The translations under genes were made by a program, and so were the position numbers. This document shows, in pieces, positions 6,843 through 11,642 of a DNA stretch of 11,642 nt. Origin of the DNA: Gemmatimonadota bacterium (GTDB lineage Bacteria > Latescibacterota > UBA2968 > UBA8231). The notes below the pieces were generated by a model. The model saw only the letters and a list, made by a program, of their open reading frames with translations, ran no database searches and had not been told where the DNA came from. The stretch is from the NCBI GenBank assembly GCA_026706505.1, contig JAPOYQ010000507.1, positions 1-11,642 of the forward strand. The letters run 5' to 3'. How positions within the stretch are numbered: the first letter of the stretch is position 1; each line of letters opens with the position of its first letter.

Positions 6843-7313
6843 ATGAGTGAAGTATATCTTTCGCGAGAAGGCTACGAAAAACTTCAGGGCGAGTTGAAGG
6901 GACTCAAGGAGACCGAACGCCCGGCAGTGCGTCAGGCGCTACAGCGGGCGCGAGAGTTTGGCGACCTGTCCGAGAACGCCGAGTATTCGGCGGCCAAAGA
7001 AAGGTTGCTCTTCCTAGAGCAGCGCATCGGCAAGCTAGAAGAGACACTCAGCCGGGCCCGCCTGCTAGAAAACGAGGCAATCCCAGAAGACAAGGTCTAT
7101 ATCGGTGCCACCGTAGAGATAGAAGACCTCGCGAAGGCGCGACAACTCACCTACACGCTCGTCGCTCCCGAGGAAGCGGATTTTGAAGCGGGTAAGATTT
7201 CCACGGTTTCGCCGATAGGCAAGGGGTTGCTCGGGCACGAAGTAGGAGAAGAAATCGAGATCGAAGTTCCTGTTGGCAAGCTGCACTACAGGATTGTCAA
7301 GATCACGCGTTGA
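6843..7313 (+). CDS. greA: Transcription elongation factor GreA
   Basis: GreA binds the secondary channel of RNA polymerase and stimulates cleavage of the 3' end of backtracked RNA, releasing stalled complexes. The 156 residues match the family length. The N-terminal coiled coil (about 8-75) carries the tip motif GDLSENAEY with Asp41 and Glu44, the acidic residues that hold the catalytic magnesium. The C-terminal FKBP-like domain has VYIGATVEIED and the conserved SPIGKGLLGHEVGEE. A weak Shine-Dalgarno, AGAGG, lies 7 bases before the ATG. The gene is monocistronic as far as can be seen: a terminator lies in its leader and a strong one just after its TGA. GreA in the repair-operon neighbourhood may be incidental, although transcription-replication conflicts link the two topics. 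Confidence 0.97.
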   Translation: MSEVYLSREGYEKLQGELKGLKETERPAVRQALQRAREFGDLSENAEYSAAKERLLFLEQRIGKLEETLSRARLLENEAIPEDKVYIGATVEIEDLAKARQLTYTLVAPEEADFEAGKISTVSPIGKGLLGHEVGEEIEIEVPVGKLHYRIVKITR

Positions 7314-7339
7314 GCGCAAGTATCCAGTTTATTCGGCGA

Positions 7340-7380
7340 CTCCCGGAAAGGCCCGTGCCTTTCCGGGAGTTTCGCGTTTT
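7340..7380 (+). terminator. Intrinsic terminator after greA
   Basis: CTCCCGGAAAGGC (7340-7352) pairs perfectly with GCCTTTCCGGGAG (7357-7369) across a CCGT loop, followed by TTTCGCGTTTT. The 13-bp stem lies 26 bases after the greA stop and cleanly separates greA from the tRNA operon. Confidence 0.9.
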
Positions 7381-7399
7381 AGGTCCGCGCCCGGTCTTC

Positions 7400-7428
7400 T
7401 TGACATATTAAGAAAGCTGGCATATATT
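7400..7428 (+). promoter_or_regulatory. Strong sigma70-type promoter of the tRNA-rpmG-secE operon
   Basis: A perfect TTGACA (7400-7405), exactly 17 bases of spacing and TATATT (7423-7428, 5/6) give the best promoter in the window. Initiation near 7435 leaves an AT-rich leader of about 33 bases before tRNA-Gly. The strength suits stable-RNA synthesis. Confidence 0.85.
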
Positions 7429-7467
7429 TAAACTTCTATAAATTAAACGGGCATTAATCCGGCTCGA

Positions 7468-7544
7468 GCGGGAATAGCTCAGTTGGCTAGAGCGCGAGCC
7501 TTCCAAGCTCGGGGTCGCGGGTTCGAGTCCCGTTTCCCGCTCCA
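7468..7544 (+). tRNA. tRNA-Gly(TCC)
   Basis: The cloverleaf folds fully: acceptor GCGGGAA/TTCCCGC (7468-7474 with 7534-7540), D stem GCTC/GAGC, anticodon stem CGAGC/GCTCG with loop CTTCCAA (anticodon TCC at 7502-7504), and a T arm with TTCGAGT. The 3' CCA is encoded (7542-7544). First gene of the operon. Confidence 0.97.
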
Positions 7545-7563
7545 GATCGCCAAAATAATTGCA

Positions 7564-7639
<76 letters not shown>

Positions 7640-7676
7640 CTTTCCTAGTGCTTCCATATAAACACGGCAAATTCTG

Positions 7677-7829
7677 ATGCCAAGAGATCAAATAACGCTG
7701 GAGTGCGAAGTATGCAGCCAGCAAAATTATACTACGACTAAAAACAGGCGAAACCAGCCAAGCCGCGTGGAGTACAAAAAATATTGCCGCTTTTGCCACA
7801 AGCACACGGCCCACAAGGAAGCCCGCTAG
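7677..7829 (+). CDS. rpmG: 50S ribosomal protein L33
   Basis: This small gene encodes 50 residues from ATG 7677 to TAG 7827-7829. The protein begins [13 protein letters not shown], continues [10 protein letters not shown], and ends [17 protein letters not shown], a clear match to L33, a protein of the large subunit near the E site. Cys10, Cys13, Cys37 and Cys40 form two CxxC pairs, so this is the zinc-binding (C+) form; L33 paralogues lacking these cysteines replace it under zinc limitation in some bacteria. No good Shine-Dalgarno is visible before the ATG. The gene is squeezed between tRNA-Thr and tRNA-Trp, with only 4 bases to the latter, so RNase processing of the tRNAs must release a very short mRNA or cut it from the secE message. 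Confidence 0.96.
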   Translation: MPRDQITLECEVCSQQNYTTTKNRRNQPSRVEYKKYCRFCHKHTAHKEAR

Positions 7830-7833
7830 GCAT

Positions 7834-7909
7834 AGGGCAGTAGCTCAATTGGTAGAGCACCGGTCTCCAAAACCGGCGGTTGCAGGTTCAAGTCCTGTCT
7901 GCCCTGCCA
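7834..7909 (+). tRNA. tRNA-Trp(CCA)
   Basis: Acceptor AGGGCAG/CTGCCCT (7834-7840 with 7899-7905), D stem GCTC/GAGC, anticodon stem CCGGT/ACCGG with loop CTCCAAA (anticodon CCA at 7867-7869), T stem GCAGG/CCTGT with loop TTCAAGT, and encoded CCA (7907-7909). The position between rpmG and secE is conserved across many phyla. Confidence 0.97.
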
Positions 7910-7931
7910 GGCTTCTGTATTAGGGAACGGG

Positions 7932-8120
7932 ATGTGGAATAAACTTACTAATTTCGTCAAAGATGTGCGGACCGAATTCTCTAAAGTGAGCTGGCCCACT
8001 CGCGAGGATTTGGTCAGTTCCACCGGCGTGGTATTAGCCTTTTCAGCGGTCTTTGCAGTTTTTATCGGCATATTCGACCTGATTATCTCCTTTGTTTGGG
8101 GAATACTTCTAGGGCAGTAA
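7932..8120 (+). CDS. secE: Preprotein translocase subunit SecE
   Basis: SecE clamps and stabilises SecY in the SecYEG protein-conducting channel of the inner membrane. The 62-residue protein is the short single-span form found in most bacteria. An N-terminal amphipathic helix (WNKLTNFVKDVRTEFSKV) is followed by the family signature VSWPTRED (19-26) and one membrane helix at about residues 29-58. The longer enterobacterial form has two extra spans, which are absent here. ATG 7932 lies 22 bases after tRNA-Trp, with a purine-rich AGGGAACGGG just upstream. It probably shares the promoter at 7400, and a hairpin downstream may reduce readthrough into nusG. Confidence 0.95.
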   Translation: MWNKLTNFVKDVRTEFSKVSWPTREDLVSSTGVVLAFSAVFAVFIGIFDLIISFVWGILLGQ

Positions 8121-8139
8121 TCCCCGCTAGGGCCTAGCT

Positions 8140-8174
8140 AAGGGAAGCGGCACGCATCATGCACCGCTTCTTTT
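8140..8174 (+). terminator. Probable intrinsic terminator/attenuator between secE and nusG
   Basis: GAAGCGG (8144-8150) pairs with CCGCTTC (8164-8170); the 13-base loop may fold further through GCA/TGC. The stem can extend through the following TTTT to AAGG on the left, and more T-rich sequence follows. It lies 23 bases after the secE stop and 45 before the nusG ATG. The large loop makes efficiency uncertain. Confidence 0.55.
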
Positions 8175-8219
8175 CCTTGTTTACGCTCGGCAGAGGGGAG
8201 CTAACACCGGATTGAAGTC

Positions 8220-8765
8220 ATGGCACAGCGCTGGTACGCTCTGCATACGTACTCGGGGCACGAAAATAAAGTAAAGACCTATTTGGAGTCGCTGATTGAG
8301 TTGGGGGCTGCCAATGGTGCAATTGCTCAGGTCGTTGTGCCGACCGAGGAAGTGGTCGAACTGCGCGCTGGCAAGAAAACCAAGACTAGGAAGCGGTTTT
8401 TGCCTAGTTATGTGCTAGTGGAAATGGAAATGTCCAAGGATGCTTGGTGTCAGGTGACCAACATTCACGGGGTGACGAATTTCGTGGGTCCAGCGCGCAA
8501 GCCGCAACCGCTGCGGCAGGAGGAAATCGACCGCATCTTGGGGCACGTCGACCGCCGCAAAGACCAAGAGGTCGAAGAAATTCCCTTTGCCGTTGATGAT
8601 CAGGTCAAGGTCAACGACGGCGCGTTCAAGGATTTTATCGGCACCGTACAGGAGGTGCTGCCGGAGAAGCGCAGGCTGAAAATTATGGTGAGCATCTTCG
8701 GGCGTGGTACATCGGTGGAATTGGACGTGTTGCAGGTCGAGCCGGTTCAAGAGACGGTAGGCTGA
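8220..8765 (+). CDS. nusG: Transcription termination/antitermination factor NusG
   Basis: NusG binds the clamp of elongating RNA polymerase, lowers pausing, and through its C-terminal domain contacts Rho or ribosomal protein S10. The 181 residues show the N-terminal NGN domain, starting RWYALHTYSGHENKVKTYLE, with KRFLPSYVLVEME (58-70) and the GVTNFVG block (84-90). A KOW domain begins around FAVDDQVKVNDGAFKDFIGTV (123-143) and ends in SIFGRGTSVELDVLQVE. No insertion domain is present. The start is fixed by the conserved N-terminus; the GAGGGGAG upstream is about 18-20 bases away, too far to be an ideal ribosome binding site. It heads the nusG-rplK-rplA-rplJ-rplL cluster and lies after a hairpin that could partly uncouple it from secE. 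Confidence 0.97.
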   Translation: MAQRWYALHTYSGHENKVKTYLESLIELGAANGAIAQVVVPTEEVVELRAGKKTKTRKRFLPSYVLVEMEMSKDAWCQVTNIHGVTNFVGPARKPQPLRQEEIDRILGHVDRRKDQEVEEIPFAVDDQVKVNDGAFKDFIGTVQEVLPEKRRLKIMVSIFGRGTSVELDVLQVEPVQETVG

Positions 8766-8783
8766 TTTTTAGAGGAAAAATAA

Positions 8784-9206
8784 ATGGCTAAAAAGGAAAT
8801 AGCCCAAATCAAGTTGCAGGTTCCGGCCGGTCAGGCGAATCCGACACCACCCGTTGGGCCGGCGCTAGGTCAACACGGCGTCAATATCATGGAATTCTGC
8901 AAGACTTTCAATGCCCAGACCCAAGATCAGCAGGGGTTGATCATTCCCGTAATCATTACGGTGTACGCCGACCGCACGTTTTCGTTTATCACCAAAACGC
9001 CGCCAGCTGCGGTGCTGCTTTTGCGGGCTGCTGGACAACCCAAGGGATCGGGCGTACCCAACAGGGATCACATTGGCGTTGTATCTACAGACCAAGTACG
9101 CGAAATCGCCGAATTGAAAATGCCCGATTTGAACGCTGCCTCGATGGAAGCGGCGATGTCGATGATCGCGGGGACGGCTCGCAGCATGGGGCTCTTGATC
9201 GATTAG
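8784..9206 (+). CDS. rplK: 50S ribosomal protein L11
   Basis: L11 binds the GTPase-associated region of 23S rRNA and is needed for factor function and for RelA activation. The 140-residue protein has the diagnostic N-terminal domain ([32 protein letters not shown]), with the PP-x-GPALG element that forms the thiostrepton-site face, and the C-terminal rRNA-binding domain ([14 protein letters not shown] ... [20 protein letters not shown]). Length is normal. AGAGGAAAA precedes the ATG, 18 bases after the nusG stop. The usual leader with an L1-binding operator, seen in E. coli before rplK, has no room here. Confidence 0.97.
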   Translation: MAKKEIAQIKLQVPAGQANPTPPVGPALGQHGVNIMEFCKTFNAQTQDQQGLIIPVIITVYADRTFSFITKTPPAAVLLLRAAGQPKGSGVPNRDHIGVVSTDQVREIAELKMPDLNAASMEAAMSMIAGTARSMGLLID

Positions 9207-9244
9207 TTGTTTCGCATCGCAACCTTGGATGAGAGGTTTAAGAT

Positions 9245-9943
9245 ATGGCCAGAGGGAAAAAATACAGAAACGCCTTGGCTTCTTTTGATCGCGACAAGGC
9301 CTATTCGTGGGAAGAGGGGATCAAGATCCTCAAGGGATTCCCAACATACAATTACGACCCGACTGTTGAGCTTTGTTACAATTTAGGGATTGATGGCCGG
9401 CAGGCCGACCAATCGCTGCGCGGCACGGTGATGTTGCCTCACGGCACCGGGAAGGAACTCCGGGTCTTAGTCATTACTCAGGGACCGCTAGCGCAGGAGG
9501 CTGAAGAAGCCGGAGCCGATTTCGTCGGTGGAGCTGATATGGCCGAGAAAATTCAGGGCGGTTGGCTCGATTTCGACCTAGTTATTGCCTCTCCAGATAT
9601 GATGGGGCAGGTGGGTAAGCTGGGAAGAATCTTGGGCCCACGGGGCCTGATGCCCAATCCCAAGACCGGGACGGTGACACGCGAAGTGGCTCAAGCCGTC
9701 CGCGAGGCCAAGTCCGGACGCATTGAGTACCGTGCCGATAGCAAGTCCGGCAACAACGCCCAAGGCCCCATCGGCAAGCTGTCCTTTACAGATCAGGCAC
9801 TGATCGAAAACGCCCAAGCTTTTACCGACGCCATTTTGCGTGCCAAGCCGGCTGCGGCGAAGGGGCAGTACATCCGCAAGTTAGTCCTCTCGTCGGCAGC
9901 AGGGCCGAGCATCAAAATTGACCGCGCCCAACTCGCTGCGTAA
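9245..9943 (+). CDS. rplA: 50S ribosomal protein L1
   Basis: L1 forms the mobile stalk beside the E site and helps release deacylated tRNA; in many bacteria it also represses its own operon. The 232-residue protein has the expected two-domain pattern: an N-terminal half of domain I with [16 protein letters not shown], domain II with [32 protein letters not shown] and the signature [19 protein letters not shown] (about 128-146), then domain I again to the end. ATG 9245 follows GAGAGG. That ribosome binding site lies partly in the 3' arm of a small hairpin AACCT/AGGTT (9221-9225 with 9234-9238, loop TGGATGAG), which could modulate translation, though the stem is weak. Confidence 0.97.
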   Translation: MARGKKYRNALASFDRDKAYSWEEGIKILKGFPTYNYDPTVELCYNLGIDGRQADQSLRGTVMLPHGTGKELRVLVITQGPLAQEAEEAGADFVGGADMAEKIQGGWLDFDLVIASPDMMGQVGKLGRILGPRGLMPNPKTGTVTREVAQAVREAKSGRIEYRADSKSGNNAQGPIGKLSFTDQALIENAQAFTDAILRAKPAAAKGQYIRKLVLSSAAGPSIKIDRAQLAA

Positions 9944-9959
9944 GGAAAGCTCCGTTATT

Positions 9960-10493
9960 ATGGCGACAGCAGAAAAAGAAGCAAAAGTAGAAGAATTGAA
10001 GGCCATTATGGCCGAGACCAAAGGCTTCTATTTGGCCGATTTTACGGGTATTGATGTGGCCTCGGTGACTGAGTTGCGCAGCAAGCTACGCGATGCTGAG
10101 GTCCAATACCAAGTGATCAAAAATCGCTTGGCCATTCGCGCGGCCGAGGAAGTGGGCATCACCGGCCTCAAAGAGTATTTCACCGGGCCTACGGCTATAG
10201 CCTACTCAAAAGAAGATCCCATTGCACCGGCCAAAATTCTGCAAGACTTCGTCACCGACGGCGGAAAAATTCAGATCAAGAGCGGCTTTATAGAAGGCGA
10301 AATCCTCGCCGCCGACAGAGTCGAGGCGCTGGCTAAGCTGCCCTCTAAAGAAGAATTGATAGGCAAGGTAGTCGCCGGTGTCCAGAGTCCGCTCTACGGG
10401 CTAAGCGGTGTCTTAAATGGGTTGCTTAGGGGATTGGTTGGTGCATTGTCAGCTATCGAAAAGCAACGGGTAGAAGGCGGAGAGAACGCCTGA
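9960..10493 (+). CDS. rplJ: 50S ribosomal protein L10
   Basis: L10 anchors the L7/L12 dimers to the ribosome through its long C-terminal helix. The 177-residue protein has the usual N-terminal rRNA-binding domain (AEKEAKVEELKAIMAETKGFYLADFTG), the LRSKLRDAEVQYQVIKNRLAIRA block, and TGPTAIAYSKEDP. The end, LNGLLRGLVGALSAIEKQR, is the L12-binding helix. I chose ATG 9960, since an upstream in-frame ATG at 9918 lies inside rplA and lacks support, whereas AAGGAAAG precedes 9960 at a good distance. Only 16 bases separate rplA and rplJ, so the long L10-L12 autoregulatory leader known from E. coli cannot be in its usual place. Confidence 0.96.
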   Translation: MATAEKEAKVEELKAIMAETKGFYLADFTGIDVASVTELRSKLRDAEVQYQVIKNRLAIRAAEEVGITGLKEYFTGPTAIAYSKEDPIAPAKILQDFVTDGGKIQIKSGFIEGEILAADRVEALAKLPSKEELIGKVVAGVQSPLYGLSGVLNGLLRGLVGALSAIEKQRVEGGENA

Positions 10494-10518
10494 TTCCCAT
10501 TCGTAACAAACTCAAATA

Positions 10519-10540
10519 GGATATACAGGAGGCTGTATCC
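10519..10540 (+). promoter_or_regulatory. Hairpin presenting the rplL Shine-Dalgarno in its loop
   Basis: GGA-(TA)-TACAG (10519-10528) pairs with CTGTATCC (10533-10540), giving 8 bp with one 2-base bulge. The 4-base loop GAGG is the core of the rplL ribosome binding site AGGAGG (10527-10532). The start ATG begins 2 bases after the stem. Fold predicted by eye only. Confidence 0.45.
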
Positions 10541-10541
10541 C

Positions 10542-10952
10542 ATGACCGAAGAAACCACTGCCACCACTGCCAACAGCAAGGTAGGCGAAATCATTGAGAC
10601 CATCGGCGGCCTGACCGTCTTAGAGTTGGCCGAATTGGTCAAAGCCCTCGAAGACAAGTTCGGTGTGTCGGCCGCAGCGCCTGTGATGATGGCTGGCGCA
10701 ATGCCCAGCGATGGCGGCGGCGAAGAGGCCGCCGAGGAAAAGGATTCCTTTGACGTTGTGCTCACTAGTGCCGGTGAGAAGAAGATCCAAGTCATCAAGG
10801 TCGTCCGCGAGATTACTAGCCTAGGCCTGAAAGAGGCCAAAGCTCTCGTCGATGAGGCCCCCAAGCCCGTCAAGGAAGGAGCGACCAAGGAAGAAGCTGA
10901 AGAAATTCAGAGCCGGTTGCAGGATGCCGGAGCCACGGTAGAACTCCAATAG
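10542..10952 (+). CDS. rplL: 50S ribosomal protein L7/L12
   Basis: L7/L12 is the multicopy stalk protein that recruits and activates translational GTPases. The 136-residue protein is slightly longer than the usual 120-130, owing to a Thr/Ala-rich N-terminal tail ([12 protein letters not shown]). The dimerisation domain that binds L10 follows ([20 protein letters not shown]), then a flexible Ala/Gly/Glu hinge (about 45-66). The globular C-terminal domain begins at [22 protein letters not shown] and contains the conserved [19 protein letters not shown]. It has a perfect AGGAGG, the best ribosome binding site of the cluster, in keeping with its need for several copies per ribosome. A strong hairpin follows it before rpoB. 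Confidence 0.97.
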   Translation: MTEETTATTANSKVGEIIETIGGLTVLELAELVKALEDKFGVSAAAPVMMAGAMPSDGGGEEAAEEKDSFDVVLTSAGEKKIQVIKVVREITSLGLKEAKALVDEAPKPVKEGATKEEAEEIQSRLQDAGATVELQ

Positions 10953-11010
10953 GGGACTGCTGCGGATATAGTAGCTCATTAGTTCATACCTGCTTTTCTG
11001 CAGCGTGCAT

Positions 11011-11040
11011 TCATGGAGCTATTGGACAATAGCTCCATGA
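11011..11040 (+). promoter_or_regulatory. Perfect hairpin between rplL and rpoB (attenuator or RNase processing site)
   Basis: CATGGAGCTATT (11012-11023) and AATAGCTCCATG (11028-11039) form a perfect 12-bp stem with loop GGAC; T11011 and A11040 add one more pair. What follows is GCATTTGCC, so there is no real T-run and it is not a typical intrinsic terminator. In E. coli the same junction holds a partial attenuator and an RNase III cut site, which sets the ratio of L7/L12 to RNA polymerase subunits. Confidence 0.65.
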
Positions 11041-11063
11041 GCATTTGCCTTAAACCACAAATT

Positions 11064-11069
11064 GAGGAG
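11064..11069 (+). promoter_or_regulatory. Ribosome binding site that fixes the rpoB TTG start
   Basis: GAGGAG lies 7 bases before TTG 11077, the ideal distance. No in-frame ATG or GTG lies near the expected start, and the residues after the TTG (AKTNGSIKRRSFGKIKE) look like a complete RpoB N-terminus. Confidence 0.8.
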
Positions 11070-11076
11070 TTGGACT

Positions 11077-11642
11077 TTGGCAAAGACGAACGGCAGTATT
11101 AAACGGCGCTCTTTTGGCAAAATCAAAGAAGCCGCAGAGATGCCAAACCTGCTTTCAGTTCAGCTTGACTCCTTCGAGGACTTCCTGCAGCTTTCCGTCC
11201 TGCCTCACCAGCGCCAGCGGCGCGGTTTGCACTTAGTCTTCCAGAGTATTTTTCCTGTCACCGATGTCCACGGGATATACTCTCTCGAATACGTCAGCTA
11301 TTCCATTGGCAATCCCCGTTACAGCGAAGAGGAATGCCGCGAGCGGGACATGACCTTCGCCGCCCCGTTGCGCGCGACTCTTCGCCTCGTAACCCACGAC
11401 AAAGAAAACGCAGATCATCCGGTCAAGGATGTGGTCGAACAGGCCGTATTTCTGGGCGAATTACCCCTGATGACCAGTGAAGGCACGTTTATTATCAACG
11501 GGGCCGAACGCGCAGTCGTCAGCCAGTTGCACCGTTCGCCTGGGGTGTTCTTCGACGAGACCTTGCACCCCAATGGCAAGCGGCTGTTCTCGGCGCGGAT
11601 CCTTCCCTACAAGGGGATGTGGATAGAGTTCAGCAAGGACAA
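11077..11642 (+). CDS. rpoB: DNA-directed RNA polymerase beta subunit, N-terminal 188 residues (3' end outside window)
   Basis: RpoB is one of the two large catalytic subunits of RNA polymerase. The frame stays open from TTG 11077 to the end of the window. Seen are RRSFGKIKEAAEMPNLLSVQ-type N-terminal residues (11-29), the LDSFEDFLQ helix, FQSIFPVTDVHG (55-66), FLGELPLMTSEGTFIING (125-142) and ERAVVSQLHRSPGVFFD (144-160). These are the start of the protrusion (beta1) and lobe. The catalytic regions and the main rifampicin cluster lie beyond the edge. The TTG start with a good ribosome binding site implies reduced initiation compared with rplL. The sequence resembles FCB-group and Gemmatimonadota-like RpoB more than the enterobacterial form (low-confidence inference). 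Confidence 0.96.
   Translation, partial: MAKTNGSIKRRSFGKIKEAAEMPNLLSVQLDSFEDFLQLSVLPHQRQRRGLHLVFQSIFPVTDVHGIYSLEYVSYSIGNPRYSEEECRERDMTFAAPLRATLRLVTHDKENADHPVKDVVEQAVFLGELPLMTSEGTFIINGAERAVVSQLHRSPGVFFDETLHPNGKRLFSARILPYKGMWIEFSKD

Noticed and set aside
7826..8071. A minus-strand open frame ending in QDLNLQPPVLETGALPIELL
   Set aside because: This is the well-known spurious translation of antisense tRNA sequence; the rest is antisense to secE.
9918..9959. A longer L10 starting at ATG 9918 inside rplA
   Set aside because: The ATG at 9960 has a good Shine-Dalgarno and matches the usual L10 N-terminus.

Overview
The window is ordinary bacterial chromosome, densely coded with no introns, mobile elements or CRISPR. 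The right half is the conserved transcription/translation block found in most bacteria (tRNAs, rpmG, secE, nusG, rplK, rplA, rplJ, rplL, rpoB). The left half is a compact DNA-repair operon on the minus strand. The N-terminal part of RpoB looks to me most like that of the Gemmatimonadota/Latescibacterota side of the FCB group, but this is by eye and low confidence. The organism may well be an uncultured lineage.

Layout. Bases 2-472 (+) are the 3' end of a LarA-type nickel-dependent lactate racemase homologue. It meets, tail to tail and sharing a CTAG palindrome, a four-gene minus-strand operon (469-6637): sbcD, sbcC, ygfZ and a DinB-like gene, transcribed in that order with 4- and 14-base overlaps and a gap of about 13 bases. 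A 205-base divergent intergenic region (6638-6842) carries plausible back-to-back promoters and an intrinsic terminator inside the greA leader. greA (+) follows with its own strong terminator. A near-consensus promoter then drives tRNA-Gly(TCC), tRNA-Thr(GGT), rpmG (50 codons), tRNA-Trp(CCA) and secE. A hairpin with a U-tract separates secE from nusG. rplK, rplA, rplJ and rplL follow closely spaced, then a 12-bp perfect hairpin and rpoB, which starts at TTG and runs off the right edge. No stretch over 300 bases lacks a gene.

How the genes work together. SbcC and SbcD form the Mre11-Rad50-type nuclease that opens hairpins and processes blocked DNA ends. YgfZ is a folate-dependent Fe-S/tRNA-modification helper. 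GreA rescues backtracked RNA polymerase, NusG controls its elongation, and SecE is a subunit of the protein translocon. The ribosomal genes encode the L1 stalk (L1), the GTPase-associated L11, the L10-L12 stalk and L33.

The most unusual item is the last gene of the repair operon. It encodes a Y-family (DinB/Pol IV) polymerase in which the whole fingers domain appears to be missing. The steric gate and first catalytic aspartate are gone and the catalytic DE pair is altered, while the thumb, little-finger domain and a perfect C-terminal sliding-clamp motif (QLDLF) are retained. This suggests a non-catalytic, clamp-binding relative of Pol IV, comparable in principle to ImuB. Other points of interest are the leader terminator of greA, the missing tuf gene between tRNA-Thr and rpmG, and the RNA hairpins at the secE-nusG, rplJ-rplL and rplL-rpoB junctions.
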